A stretch of 64,000 bases of DNA, taken from contig CM067065.1 of assembly GCA_033980235.1 (NCBI GenBank), positions 23,883,337-23,947,336 of the forward strand. The letters are read 5' to 3'. Shown piece by piece: positions 21,373 to 34,117 of this stretch. Position 1 is the first letter of the stretch, and each line of letters begins with the position of its first letter. The position numbers and the translations under genes were made by a program. This stretch comes from Diadema setosum. Its lineage: Eukaryota; Echinodermata; Echinoidea; Diadematoida; Diadematidae. A model generated the notes under the pieces. That model had not been told where the DNA came from. It searched no databases and saw only the letters and a program-made list of their open reading frames with translations.

Positions 21373-23177
21373 TGTGACCGTGCACCTCAAAACGAACATA
21401 AAGTCGCACACACTGATTTTGCGTGAGGACTGAAAATAAGTGAAATGGGTCAACCTAGCCGAACTTGGCTTTTTCATATTTTCTGAAAGAGCGGGTCTTC
21501 TTCAACATTATGCTAAAATTTGGGATCATAAAACGGGCAGGAAAGTGTGATTTTTTAGCAGTTTATCTTAATAAAGCACAATCATGCTTTGTATTTGATA
21601 AGATCACCTTTGAATTTGTGAAAAAAGAATTAGCTAACCTAGATTGTTCGAAATCTGCAGGGCTTGATGACCTCCACCCTCGACTACTGAAGCTTAGTGC
21701 TGAATTAGTGGCCATTCCTATTGTGTACATTCTTAATCAATCACTACAATCTGGGCGTCTCCCTGATGATTCTAAAATGGCTAAAGTAGTCCCTGTTCCC
21801 AAAGCAAAAGTAAGTCATGAACTGAATAACTTTCGTCCTATCTCCCTTTTGTCAATTGTTTCCAAAGTGTTAGAAAGAGCACTTCATTCTCAATTGATGG
21901 AATTCCTACATAAAAAAGAATTGTTGAGTGATCGGCAGTCTGGTTTCAGGAGTAAACACTCCACCTCAACGTGTTTAATGGAAGTTTGTGAAATGTTGTA
22001 CGATAACCTTGACAAAGGTCGATTGACTGGTGCTGTCTTGTTAGACCCGAGGAAAGCGTTTGATATCATTCCCCATGATCTTCTTACTAAGAAACTGAGG
22101 TTTTTTTTTTTTGGTATTGACGGTATTGAATTATCATGGTTTGAATCATATTTATTGGGAAGAAAGCAATTGGTGTCATACAAAGGTGTAAGAAGTGATT
22201 TTCTTCCAGTATCTTCAGGTGTACCACAGGGCTCAATACTGGGCCCGCTTTTATTTTGTATGTACATTAATGACATAAGCAATTTACCTTTTCATATAAG
22301 TACGAACATTTCATTGTACGCAGACGACACAACCGTTTTTTCTTCAGGATATTGAGTACAGGCTGTTCAAACACAGTTACAGAATGATATCAATGTTTTA
22401 TGTGAATGGTTGAATGAGAATGGATTAGTTGTTAATACCGGTAAGACCAAAGTTATGTTAATTTCTGGTAGAAGGAAGAAAAATCCAGTTAAATTACACA
22501 TTAGAATGGAAGATAAATTTAAGTATCTAGGTGTTATTGTGAATCAGAATCTAGATTGGTCTTTTCAGATCAATGATATCATTAAGAAAATTATGAACTC
22601 TCTTACATGTATGCGAAGGATTAAGCACTGCCTGACGAAACCTGTACTCCTTCATTTATATTTCACTTTGATACTTCCTTATATTGATTATTGTTCAACC
22701 GTGTGGGGCTCACTGTCGAAGAAAAACTTAATGAGGCTACAGAGGTGTCAAAACAAATATTGTCGTTTAGTTTTAAATGCACCTTATTATACCCCTGTTC
22801 AAATTATGTTAGATTCATTGAAATTGCAATCCGTTAAACATAGACTGGAATATAATTATAATGTATTTATGTACACAATTCTGAATGGCCTTGCTCCTGA
22901 ATATCTAAGACGAGTTTTACCACAGCGAGCTAATCCATACTCTACAAGATCAGTCTCCATGCACCAACTGTATCTAGCTAAACCCAAGACCGAGTATAAA
23001 AAGCAGTCTTTTTCATACACAGCAACGAAGCTATTTAACTCACTACCTGTGTTTATCAAATCCTCCACCTCACTGCCCCTATTTAAACGCAATGTCCGCA
23101 ACATCCAGGTGGTTACCAGCAGTAGCTAATTTCTCGCTTCTTTGAAAGTTGTACACATTTATTCTTTCTGTCACCTT

Positions 23178-23214
<37 letters not shown>

Positions 23215-23895
23215 TTATCTATCTACAGAGGATCTCCACTTTTATGAAATGTATTATTGTTTATGTTTGCATATGATTGTTATGTGTATATTTTATTGTA
23301 TCATAAATGTGATTTGTTACAGCAGGGCTCCCTTGGAAAGCAGGCCTTGCGGCTTGAATGGGACTACCCTGCTTTTATAAAGAAGACAATAAATAAATAA
23401 AAAAATAAAAACATTTTGGTAGAATAGTGTGATTAGGTGTGTCTTTAGAATCCCTTTTTCATTTCTGAAAAACCTTGTCCACACTCTTCACTTTCAACTC
23501 TAATAACTTTTGAAAGGATAGCCGTACTGCTTTGAAAGTTGACGTTAATTATGGACAGAATGTGTTAATGAGGCATGCTTAATTTCAATTTAATTTGATA
23601 ATCCCTTCATTGTTGTTACTCTGGTGGTTTACTTCCTGTTTTTTTTTTTTTTTGTCCCATTCATCGCACAGCCAGCACAGCTTGGTAAAGATAAAGCGCC
23701 TGAATAGACAATGTACTTCAGTGCCTCTTTTCTCAGTTCACACTTGTCCTGAGTTTGCGCTTTCTTTCCAATATTAAGATTTAGATATTGAGTTATACAT
23801 CATTTTAAAGCTTAAAGTCTGCTCTTTCAGAATATGGTCTTAACTAAAAATTCACGTCTGGCGACTTTTTGTTTGTTTTGAGGTGCAGGGTCACA
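21373..23895. mobile_element. TIR element (TGTGACCSTGCACCTCAAAAC ends) holding LINE A
   Basis: Left end TGTGACCGTGCACCTCAAAA and right end TTTTGAGGTGCAGGGTCACA are inverted copies with one mismatch. Apart from LINE A the element is ~0.65 kb and non-coding. The TGTGACC start is shared with the 14426-15091 family, but the following bases differ. The target duplication is not clear. Confidence 0.7.
21552..23410 (+). pseudogene. LINE A: 5'-truncated reverse transcriptase and 3' end
   Basis: Reverse transcriptase of a CR1/jockey-type LINE. The first frame holds FRPISLLSIVSKVLERAL, RQSGFRSKHSTSTCL, GAVLLDPRKAFD, SSGVPQGSILGPLLF and the catalytic YADD. A TGA near 22353 breaks the frame. The second frame (22410-23129) carries the thumb and C-terminal region (YLGVIVNQNLDW, YCSTVWGSLSKKNL). 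There is a T run near 22100. The 3' end has GCAGGGCTCCCTTGGAAAGC and an AATAAATAAAT tail, the same 3' end as LINE B. GTGTGATT near 21546 and again near 23421 may be part of a decayed target duplication. Confidence 0.8.
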
Positions 23896-24569
23896 TTTGA
23901 TGTCGTTCATAATGATGGTTACCATCTTTCACTTGATAGCGTGACGAAATTGCGCACGCCAGTATGGTATTTTTATTCATGGAACACCCTGTACAGGTAA
24001 TTGACATGTAGATGGCGGTGTTTATCCTGTCTGTCTCGTGGGCCTTCTTTGCCTACTGTCGGTCTCGCGGGCTTTCTCTGCTTAGTGTCGGTCTTTGTGA
24101 GCCTTATTGCTTAGTGTCGGTCTTTGTGAACCTTATTGCTTAGTGTCGGTCTCGTGGGCTGTGTTTGATTAGTGTCGGTCTCATGAACCTTTTGTGCGTA
24201 GTGTCGAACTCATAAGCTGTACGACTCCTGAGCCGTATAACTCGTGGGCTGTATGACTCATGAACCTATTATTGCTGTCGGTCTCGTGGACCGTATGACT
24301 CGTGGGTGTCGGTCTCGTGGGATGACCCCAGGGAAACGATGGTGTTTTGACATTTTCGAAAGTAATGTTGAAACATCACATGCACTTTTACCTACACTCA
24401 CATACGCAAACACACTTTAAGATCTTGAACCGTTCAGGGGGTGAGGGAGGGCAATTGACGAGGTAATACCCTAGCAACTCTCCTTTTCCATCTCTAATAC
24501 CTTCTTTATGCCATTATCTGGATACCCTATACAATCAATTGGTCTATAGGTGGCATTGTTCATCCTGTC

Positions 24570-24917
24570 CGTCTCGTGGGCCTTCTTTGCCTACTGTTGG
24601 TCTCGTGAGCCTCTTGTGCCTATTGTCAGTCTCGTAACCCTTTAAACGTAGTGTCGGTCTCGTGGGCTTTCTTGGATTGGTGTCGGTCTGTTGAGCCTTT
24701 TGTTTGTAGTGTCAAACTCATGGGCAGTATAACTCGTGGGCTTATTTTACTTGATGTCGAACTCATGGGCTTTATTTACTCAGTGTCGAACTCGCGGGCA
24801 GTATATCTAGTGGGCTGTATGACTTGTGAGCTGTATGACTAGTTGGCTGTATTACTTGTGAGCTGTAAGACTTGTGGGCTGTATGACTCCTGGGTGTCGG
24901 TCTCGTGACGTGAACCC
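24570..24917 (-). repeat. Right arm of outer foldback: ~30-bp tandem units
   Basis: Inverted form of the 18043-18375 array (GGTCTCGTGGGCTTTCTT, GTCGAACTCATGGGC), ending GTGTCGGTCTCGTGACGTGA. Some units are the CAGTATAACTCGTGGG type, so two sub-types alternate. Confidence 0.8.
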
Positions 24918-24925
24918 GTTTTAGC

Positions 24926-27543
24926 TTTAAATGAAACGCGGTTAGGTGATTCTGTCTCGAATAATGAGCTCAAAGTTGAAGGATATAATCTGATTCGCAA
25001 AGACCGAAATAGAAATAGAGGTGGTGTTGCTGTATATATACGCGACGATATGAAATATAAATTGTTAAATCATCCATGCATGACAAACCTTGAAGTCATA
25101 CCAATTCACATAAGGTTCGATAACGAAAAGGTAATTATATTTGCTATATGGTATAGACAACCAAACATTGGAAATGATATGTTTGATTTGTATGAACAAT
25201 TTCTGGCTTTTTTTTTAAAATACTGATATTACCATGGGCGATTTAAGCTGTGATCTATCAAACACGCCACCGGCAATACAAAATAGAACGTTAAAACTAA
25301 TTCATGAAATTTTTTGCATAACACGAAATCAATGTAACGGAACCTACACGAATCACGCGTAACTCAATGAGTTTGAAATATCATATCCTTACAAACAATC
25401 CAGAGATGGTTAGTATGTATTGTATAATCCATAATGGTGTGAGTGACCACTCAATGTCTTATTTGTTATGGAGATGCAAAACTACAGTAGTTTTGCATCT
25501 CCATAACAAATGGAGTTGTAGTTGTAGTAACTACATGTAACCCGTGTACAATTCAGTAAAAATATCTAATATTGATACTGAATTGTATTTGGATGATTTA
25601 AGAAACCAAACCTGGAGTATTATAGAAGATACTTGAAACCTTGATGATACTGTTAAAGTGTGGGAAGAGCTTTTCCTTTAAGTAGTGAATAAACATATGA
25701 CAGTTAAAAAGACATGTGTCAGGAATATAAATACTTTATTTACAAATGATTATTGCATTAATAAGACGAAGAGATAAGTTGAAACGGTAAGCTAAAAATG
25801 TACATATATTTATTTTGGATGGAAATGATGAAAATTACAAACATATTTTAGAAGTTAAGTATGATGAATTATGGGGAGAATATAAGACGATAAGAAACAA
25901 AGTTACCTCTTTGATTAGGAAATCGAAAAAGAATTACTATAAAAAGAGGCTGTCAGAAAAATCTAGGCCAATTCAACCTTGGACTATGTTGACGGAATTA
26001 TCCTCATCAGGCAGTAGACCTAAGTCGCTTGATTAAGTCGATGATGATATTGAACGAGTTAATGATTTCAATGATTATTTTGCAAATATCAGTGCAAATC
26101 TGGCATCACAAATTCCTCATGTACAACGATGCATTGTAAATGAAGTTCCAACACAATCAAGTTTGACTCTGCATATGGTATATGAGGTAGAGGTACAACT
26201 TAAAGTCATCAAATGACTCAAGGCCAAAAAGTCAACTGGTTTGGATGGCCTGTCAGTTAGAATTGTACAGTGATATGCATCTGGCATAGTGTATTCACTT
26301 ACTTTATACCCTACTAATAGGTCACTGATAGAGGGCATCGTTCCTCATCGGTGGAAATGTCCAAAAATAATACCAGTTTTTAAATCTGGAGACAAATCCC
26401 TGCCTAACAATTATAGGCCGATTTCAACTCTTTCCCCTCTCTCAAAGGTTCTGGAAAGGATCGTGCAGCCACAGCATTCTCTCTACTTAAAAAATAATAG
26501 CATATTGAACCAGGAACAATCTGAATTTAGGTCAAGACATTCAACTGTCACATCATTGTTTAAGGTCAGGGATGACTGGTATCGGGCCATAGATAACGAT
26601 TGCTATGTCGGTGCAGTCTTTATTGACCTAAGTAAAGCGTTCGACATGGTGGATACAAATTTGCTTATTCAGAAGCGTTGCAAAATAAGGGTGTCAAAGG
26701 AACGTTTAAAATTATTTGAAAGTTATTTGAAGAGTCGACATAATTTATTTGCACCCAGATAAATTTGTCGAGATCACGATTACAACAAGTCGATCACGGC
26801 GTGTCTTAGGACTCAATTCTCAGACCACTGTTGTTTATTATTTATGTCAATGATTTGGTTCATGATACTGAACGATAAAAAGTTTATCTATATGCAAATG
26901 TTACAGTCTTGTATTGCTCGGGAAAAAAGTGTAAATGAAATAGAATGTGTATTGAATTCTGAGCTGCAGAACATGATTATATGAATGGATGTGTTTAAAT
27001 AAGATAAATGTGAATTGTGACAAAACAGTATGTATGTTACTGGGTTATCGTTATAATTCAAGTAAATGTAGTAAATTAAAGTTATTTATTTCTGGAAATA
27101 GAAAAGAACAGAAGGATGTTGTTAAATACCTTGGTGTTATGATTGATCAACAGCTGAAATGGGATATACATATAGATATAATGTGTAAGAATATTATAAA
27201 AATGGTGAAATTTCTGGGCAGTTTACGCAGTTATGTAAATACTTCACCTTTGAAATTGATAAATACAATTTTTATTCTACCATCATTTCATTATGCAGTC
27301 TTCTTCAGATATTATTTATATAACATCGGGAGCAAATGAAAAAAAATACAAAAGTTACAAAATAGGGCACTGAGGATAATTCTTCAAATAAACCAATATA
27401 AATATTTTTTCAATTCAAGAAATCCATAGGTTTGTATGTTAATTTCAGATATACCGAGTGTGTTTTCTTCTGGACCCCTCGGTAGAGCAGTTCCACCACG
27501 AGGATGGAGCTGAGTAGGGCCATCCAGCCGCAGTTTCATGTAC
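24926..27543 (+). pseudogene. LINE C ORF2: endonuclease and reverse transcriptase remnants
   Basis: It starts in the endonuclease with LNETRLGDSVSNNELKVEG and GGVAVYIRDD. It then decays through many stops and frameshifts. Reverse transcriptase pieces are at 25815-26036, 26289-26762 (NNYRPISTLSPLSKVLERI, GAVFIDLSKAFD) and 26989-27339 (VKYLGVMIDQQLKWD). The YADD-containing segment near 26820-26950 is out of frame. The element is dead. It is followed by the Gmr1-like element 2 insertion, then its own 3' tail at 34727. Confidence 0.8.
25461..25511. repeat. Perfect 51-nt hairpin
   Basis: Two 25-nt arms, perfectly inverted, separated by one base (loop A at 25486). The left arm begins ATTTGTTATGGAGATGC. 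It lies within decayed LINE C ORF2, where the coding sequence is otherwise degenerate. Confidence 0.9.
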
Positions 27544-27717
27544 TGTTACGGGTCCGACCACTTCTCGAACACATTAGAACGAAACTTGTATATAAAATAC
27601 AGCCATCTCCAGATATGAACGCCGTTTATTGTAGGAAAACGATCACCATCCCGTTGGTCACACGTCCGCATCCATCTTGCTTCAGAGTATGGAATGCCAC
27701 ATAACACCCACATAACA
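27544..27717 (-). repeat. 3' LTR of element 2
   Basis: On the + strand it reads TGTTACGGGTCCGACC to CACCCACATAACA. It is 174 bp, three differences from the other LTR (near A/G in AAATACRACC, CACRTCCGC, GCTTSAGAG). Confidence 0.9.
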
Positions 27718-27727
27718 CCTCCCTCCT
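27718..27727 (-). promoter_or_regulatory. Polypurine tract of element 2
   Basis: The reverse strand reads AGGAGGGAGG directly before the 3' LTR. Confidence 0.75.
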
Positions 27728-29576
27728 AAAGAGAGAGATCCGTAACAATTATATTGTAGAGAAGGATCTCGTGTCTAAACTACATAACAACCTACACGAA
27801 CTACAGTGTACATGTATAATAACAAGCATGACATCAACTCTTCTGGCACTTACATCTCCTTATTACAGTCTGTTTGTTTCTAGCTCTAGACTGTGTATAT
27901 ATGCAACTTGTAAGACATATGTGATGTAAACTTGACCGTGTACAGTATCATGCATAAAGTTTGAACACATAACATATATTGAACCTGCCTGTAATCAACT
28001 CCTTCTCAATCCTGTACATGCATACAGTCACAAAAATTCTGAAAGGATAAATGCTATGCAATTTACAACAGTGGCACAACAACACGTGTGCCTATAAAGA
28101 GGCACAAACAATCGAAAGCTTTTAGCAGCACTGCTGTCTAACAAATTATGTACATGTAGCATATTCTGTGTCTACAGTCTTGCATATGACTTCACATGAT
28201 CAGATAGTCTTCACACTGTACAGCGGTACTGATAGCTGGATAATATTCCCGAAATTGAAACCATACATTTGAGTAAAAGTTTGAGTTGTCTCTTTAACCC
28301 TTGACAACAGTAACATTCTGGAGCTCGTCAAAGCAATCATATAATCTGCACTCAATAGAATACAATAGGTATACAATGTACATGCACTTGGTATTATTTT
28401 TTGATAAAGCAGATTAACACAACCGTTTCAACTCTCATCTTTATCACTGTTTGTACAGAATGTACTCAACGTGCGTTTTGTGAAACTATCCATACATCAT
28501 TTGTACACTTTATCTTTGTTTCTTTTCGTTTTGTTTTGTTTTTTCCAACAAAAAGAATGTTACACATAACCATGATGCAACCTGTGCTTTACGATAGGAG
28601 CTAGGTAGCTCAACAACCCAAATACTGTTTTGATTACATTTGTATTACCTGCTCACAAAATGCTTGCTTCACAATACACATACTAAAGCTGTAATCAAGA
28701 AGCTTAACCTCTCAAAAATTACTTTTGCAAAGTGCTTCACTATGTACATACATGTATGTATATAACATCGTGCTGGCTTGGTTCCGACCACCCTGGTTCT
28801 ATTAACCAGTAAACAAATTAACACAAAGAATACTCCAATCTTAACATGTGTGCATTTACACTGTAAGTCATATTAAAGCACAAACGTTTTCCATACGGCT
28901 AAACCTTATATTCTGCGAACCACTATCACAAAGTTATAGCATAAACATGCATATAGCATGCATGAAAGCTTGACCACAATCATTATTTTGAAAACTGTAT
29001 AACCAAACACTTAGGAATGCGCTTCTTTCTTTTCTTTTCTGTTTTTTTTTTTTTATTAAAGATAAAGATCCCATTGCATTATCATATGCTTTTGTCCTTT
29101 TTGTGTTTGTATAGATCATGTTTTATACAATGTGCCAAGGCTTTGAACAGAACTATTTTCCATAAAGATGGTACAGAACATGAATTTGATCACTCACATC
29201 TGTCACGTGAAACAATAAAACAACAAAATAAATGTGTTAAATTCCACACAAGGTATCTACATGCGATTCAGTTAAAGAGCACATTTCAAAGTTCCTCATA
29301 GAGTTGAATCAGTTTTTCGTGCATTTACTGTTCTCATGAAAACTTCAATTGCTCCTTTAGAGTTCAAACTCGTTCATGAACTTCAAAGTTGTAATTTTAA
29401 CGCGAAATTAGCATGTGTTCATGGTGTCACATTTCACACAAAGATTTTCCTTTGTCACCAAAGCGTTCATTTATTGATGTCGCTCCTCGGGTCATATTTC
29501 ACACAAAGATATGCCTTTGCCAGCAAAGCGTTCTTTCATTGCTTTCAACATTCAAAATATAAGTCATCTACAAAGT
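27728..29576 (-). other. 3' untranslated region of element 2
   Basis: About 1.85 kb without an open frame of recognisable type. It contains a short direct repeat of ~70 nt near 29423-29540 (ATTTCACACAAAGATNTNCC twice). It corresponds in position to 10454-12140 of element 1. Confidence 0.65.
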
Positions 29577-31472
29577 TCACACGCGAGATAAGGCATCTGC
29601 AACAAGGTTGTCTTTTCCTGGCACATGACAAACGTCCAAATTGTACTCCTGGAGTAGCAAGCTCCAACGCGTCAGTCTCTGATTCTTATTTCTAATCTTG
29701 TGCAGGGAAGTCAGAGGGTTATGGTCTGTGAACACAGTTATTTGGGCACCACTCACATACACATCAAAGTGTTGCAGTGCCAGGACCAACGCAAGTGTTT
29801 CTTTCTCGACAGTCGAGTAGTTGCGTTGCGTTCGCGAGAACTTCTTGGAGAAATAGGATACCGGTTTATTGAGTCCATCGGTATCCCGCTGAGTCAGCAC
29901 AGCACCTGCACCAATGTCGCTGGCATCCACCATCAAGGTGAACGGCTGGTTGAAGTCTGGCGCCCTCAGTACCGGACTGGTAGACAGAAGAGCTTTCGCC
30001 TGGTTGAAAGCGTCCTCACAGTCGCTGGACCAGATGAACTTCACCTCTTTGCGCAGTAGGTTCGTCAGGGGGGCGACAACATCAGAAAAATTCTGACAGA
30101 ACCGCCGGTAGTATCCAGCCATCCCTAGAAACCGCATCAGCTCCCTTCGGTTGGTCGGAGTAGGGAAGTTTACCACTGCTTCCACTTTCGCCGAAATTGG
30201 TCGAACTTGACCATGACCAACGACGTGACCAGGAAACTGCACTTCACCATACCCAAACTAACTTTTCACCAGATTAACTGTGAGACTTGCTGCTGACAAC
30301 CGCTTGAACAACTCTCTCACCGTTTTGACATGGTCATCCCAAGAATCGCTGTAAATCACATCATCGAGGTACACCTCACAGCCATCCAATCCACGAATCA
30401 ACTCATTCATCATTCGTTGGAATGTAGCCGGGGCATTCTTCATGCCGAACGGCATCACGGCATACTGGAAAAGGCCCTGTGGAGTTACAAATGCAGAAAT
30501 CTCCTTTGCTCTCTGTGTTAAAGGTATCTGCCAATAACCTTTCAGCAGGTCAAACTTACTTACATACTTCGCTTTGCCTATTCTATCGATGAAGTCATCG
30601 ATGCGCGGGATCGGATATGAGTCGGTTTTTGTGCAAGAGTTTATCTTTCTGTAATCTGTGCAGAAACGGTATGTTTGGTCTTGTTTTGGTACCAGAATAC
30701 ATGGGGACGACCATGCACTATTACTTGGCTCTATGATGCCATTGCGCAGCATGTATTCTATCTCATTGTCCATGTGTTTCATTTTTGTGGGATTTGTTCG
30801 ATATGGTGGTTGTTTGATTGGATCAGTGTCTCCAACATCAACATCATGTTTCACCACATCAGTTCGAGAGGGAACGTCAGAAAACAACTGAGGATATTCA
30901 TCCAATACTCCTATCACATCATCCCTCTGAGTCTCACTCAAATGATTCAATTTGTCATCTATGTGAACAAGAACATTTGAATTCTTCAACTTCACACATG
31001 GATCTTGTTTTTCGATTTCACAGATTTCTTCTGCCTCCTCACACTGCGAGTCACATGATTCCACAACACTGAACACGGATTGTGCTGCAACCCCATTCTC
31101 CCTCCGAACATATGCTTTCAGCATGTTCACATGGCAAATGCGTTTCTTTTTGCGTCTATCTGGAGTTTGCACCACATAGTCTACCTCTCCTACTTTCTCA
31201 GCAATGGTATACGGCCCAGAGAATCTAGCCTGCAGAGAATGACCAACGACTGGTAGCAAGACTAGCACTTCATCACCTGCCTTGAAATGTCTTTCTTTGG
31301 ACTTTCTGTCATACCATGTCTTCATTCTATCCTGAGAATCCAACAAATTGTGTCTTGCAAAATTCCATGCCTTGTGTAGTCTTTCTCTGAAAGTGCACAC
31401 ATATTCCAACATATTTGTTTGTGTGTCATCAGACACCAGTCTCTCCTTCAACAACTTCAATGGCCCACGCAC
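29577..31472 (-). pseudogene. pol: Element 2 reverse transcriptase and RNase H
   Basis: The frame from 31472 to 30258 carries an integrase C-terminal and linker part (KAGDEVLVLLPVVGHS, GPYTIAEKVGEVDYVV). Reverse transcriptase follows, with WSSPCILVPK, CTDYRKIN and catalytic YLDD, followed by VIYSDSW, one residue shorter than usual. A stop and frame change near 30255 separate it from the second frame (30242-29577), which holds RNase H (LMVDASDIGAGAVL, FTDHNPLTSL) and ends ADALSRV as in element 1. The two frames would be one polyprotein in an active copy. Confidence 0.88.
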
Positions 31473-31511
31473 TGCATGACCATAGACTAGCTCAAATGAA
31501 CTAAATCCAAG

Positions 31512-32445
31512 TTATTTCTGTACTGAATCTCTCACAGCAAACAACAACATGGGAACTCCTTCATCCCACTGCTTCTCTGTTTCCATGCAATATGTCTTCA
31601 ACATATTCTTCAATGTTTGGTGGAATCTCTCTAGTGCTCCCTGGGACTCTGGATGGTATGCACTAGAAGTCACATGCTTTATGCCTAGTTCTTGCAGTAC
31701 CTGTTTGAACACCTTAGACATAAAGTTCGATCCCTGATCTGACTGTACTGTTTTCGGCAGTCCTACAGTGGTGAAAAAATTTCACCAATGCTTGTGTTAC
31801 ACTACGCGCAGTAATGTTTCTCAGTGGAATTGCTTCTACGTATCTTGTCGCAGCGCACATGATTGTCAACAAGTATTCATGCCCTGTTTTAGTCCGTGGC
31901 AAAGGACCTACACAATCCACTATGATCCTTGAAAAAGGTTCGTCGAAAGCTGGTATTGGCTTCAATGGAGCGGATGGGATTTTTTGGTTTGGTTTGCCTA
32001 CAACCTGACATGCATGACAGCTTCTACAAAATTTTGCAACGTCACTCTGCACTCCCGGCCAAAAGAAATGAGAAAGAATTTTCTCCTGAGTTTTGTGAAC
32101 TCCCAAATGGCCTGAAAGTGGGGCTTCATGAGCAAGACTGATAATGTCCCGTCTATACACCGCAGGAACGACAATCTGATGGACTTCTTTCCATACTTCA
32201 TCCGCCTGAACATCTGGTGGCCTCCACTTTCTCATCAGAACACCTGATTTCCTGTAGTAGCACGCAGGCATAGTCAGTGCCTCCTCCTCAGATACAGCTC
32301 TCTCACTCAATGAAATCAACTGAGGATCTTTCTGTTGTTCCTCCAACAACCTGGTCTTATTCAAAGTCACTGGTTCAGATTTAACATCCACACTAAGATT
32401 ATGCACAGCCTCATTCATACTAGAAACAGGCTCATCATCAACCAA
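31512..32445 (-). pseudogene. Element 2 integrase, upstream of reverse transcriptase
   Basis: The frame 32445-31714 holds the HHCC finger (HEAPLSGHLG, FCRSCHACQ) and the start of the catalytic core (IIVDCVGPLP with the first Asp, GHEYLLTIM). A frameshift near 31770 breaks the core. The next frame (31721-31512) continues with VFKQVLQELGIKHVTSSAYH and PESQGALERFH, which includes the catalytic Glu. The middle Asp segment lies in the broken part. A TAA at ~31513 separates this from the integrase C-terminus in the next frame. The integrase core is present here, whereas element 1 lacks it. Confidence 0.85.
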
Positions 32446-32448
32446 GCG

Positions 32449-34117
32449 TCAAAAGAATGAGTCTCCTAGATCAATGTCTAACTCAGCAGTCTTCTCCTCA
32501 GACTCCGCATTCCTTGCCATAGAACGCGTTACAGCACATGCTGGGAACACATGAGGAAATTCCTCAACCAAGCGATTTGTTTCATCACTTGCACACGGAC
32601 GTTCAGTCACGACTGGGGAAGACACAACTCTCTCACCAGCAAGATCACTGCCCAAGATGACTGAAACATCTTTCACAGGAAGAGACGGTCGAACACCCAC
32701 TTTCCCTTTACCAGAAACGAGGTCTGATTTCAAGTCTACTTCATGAAGAGGAGCATTCACATATCCACCTTCAACACCATGGAGCAGAACACTTGCACCA
32801 ACTGAAGACTCATCACAGAAAGACAGCACGCTTTCTAAAATCAAGGACTGAGACGCTGCAGTATCTCTGAGCACTTTCACTTTCCTTGCCTCATCACTAC
32901 CTGGTAAAGATACATATCCAACCGATACAAATGGTTCATACTGTTTTTGTACTTTTTCCATGTCAGCAGGTTGAATTTTCTCTTTTAGTGATTGTGTCAC
33001 ATTTTTGACAAGTGCATTTGGGTGAGCACCTGAGTCATGTTTCTTTTGTTGGAGCAGTGGACATTTTGGTTTGATGTGCCCTGGTTTCTTACAGTTGTAA
33101 CACACAATAAGCCTTTTTGTGCTAGTATCGCCCTGTTGTGATTGTTTGACATGTGCACTGTCATCTTTTTTTGTTGCTTTTTGCTTGCTTTTGTGCGTGA
33201 GTGCATAATCATCAGCAATTCTTGCCGCTTCCTCCAATGTATCTACGCGCTGTTCTTCGAGATGCACGCGCACCTCCTGGCGCACACTGCGCTTGAACTC
33301 TTCCAGTAAGATAATTTCACGCAAGTGAGCATAACTCTCCGCCTGAACAGACAAACACCACCTGTCAAACAACTGCTCTTTCTCTTTAGCAAACTCAGAG
33401 TGTGTCTGTGAGTCCTGTTTGCGTGTACTACGGAACCGTTGGCGATACGCTTCGGGCACGAGTTCATACGCCTTCAGCACTACCTTCTTCACCTTATCAT
33501 AATCACCAACATCACTCAACGACATAGCTAAGTAAGCGTCCCTCGCTTTACCAACTAGCTTACACTGTACCAAGGAAGACCACTTCTCCCTAGGCAAACC
33601 CATGCTTTGGGCTACTTTCTAAAAGTGTGGGAAATACTTCTCAACTCCATCCTCTTCGAAAGAAGGAACCATCCTTGCAAATTTTTGCAACATCGAAATA
33701 CCTCTCATTCTCATAGTGGTCACTTCGATTCACATTCATAGCAGCTATCCTCTCCCTCTCAAGGTCTATCCTAGCTTTTTCTAACTCCAGCTCTTTAATC
33801 CTCACCTCATTGTCTGACACTCCACATTCTCCAGCCTGAGAATCTTGACCAGGGGACTTACATGTAGATCGAGGAGTTACAGAGATTTCCTTAGCTGCCT
33901 CACGAGGAAGGACTTCCTCCTCCACCAGAAATTCTACAATGTCACGCAAAATCTCTGATTTGCCCATATAGCGCTTTACACCTGGCACTTCGTAGTGACA
34001 TGCAACCTGAACTAGTTCATCCTTCTTGCACAGGAGTAATTTCTTTATTGCTGGATCTCCTATAAATTCTCTTAGCGAAAATTCATCACCTTCCATAATT
34101 ACAACAAACTCACTCAC
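32449..34117 (-). pseudogene. gag: Element 2 Gag and protease
   Basis: The first frame (34117-33641) has an N-terminal SAP-like region (FSLREFIGD, LLLCKKDELVQVA) and a charged helix. It ends in a frameshift at the spot where element 1 has VPRFDEEDV, and a TAG follows near 33619. The second frame (33603-32449) holds the Gag core (YELVPEAYRQRF, shared with element 1), a CCHC knuckle (CYNCKKPGHIKPKC), and a protease with DTAAS in place of DTGAT. It ends GDSFF and a TGA where element 1 has Gly. Several breaks: inactive. Confidence 0.85.

Larger units (their letters stand above)
19220..24329. mobile_element. Inner foldback transposon (copy 2), nested in copy 1
   Basis: Left end GGGTGCACGTCACGAGATTG, right end TCTCGTGGGATGACCC(C). 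It is flanked by AGGGAAAC at 19212-19219 and 24330-24337. The uninterrupted sequence CAGGGAAACTAGGGTG is present in copy 3 at 39131-39146, which confirms the insertion point. Arms of ~30-bp units lie at 19220-19612 and about 24030-24329. Its interior (for example 20700-21290) is an inverted relative of the interior of copy 1 (18560-19090), so the two lie in opposite orientation. It holds a TIR element and LINE A. Confidence 0.8.
18043..24917. mobile_element. Outer foldback transposon (copy 1) with 8-bp target duplication
   Basis: It begins GGGCTCATCCCACGAGACC and ends in the inverted form (TCTCGTGACGTGAACCC). It is flanked by GTTTTAGC at 18035-18042 and 24918-24925, in the middle of LINE C. 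Both arms are made of ~30-bp tandem units around CACGAGACCGACACTAGGC. After the left arm comes GGATGAACAGCTCCATCTAC and the right arm is preceded by its counterpart. No transposase was seen. The 8-bp duplication suggests hAT-like or foldback mechanics, but the family is not proven. A second copy of the same family is inserted inside it. Confidence 0.8.
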
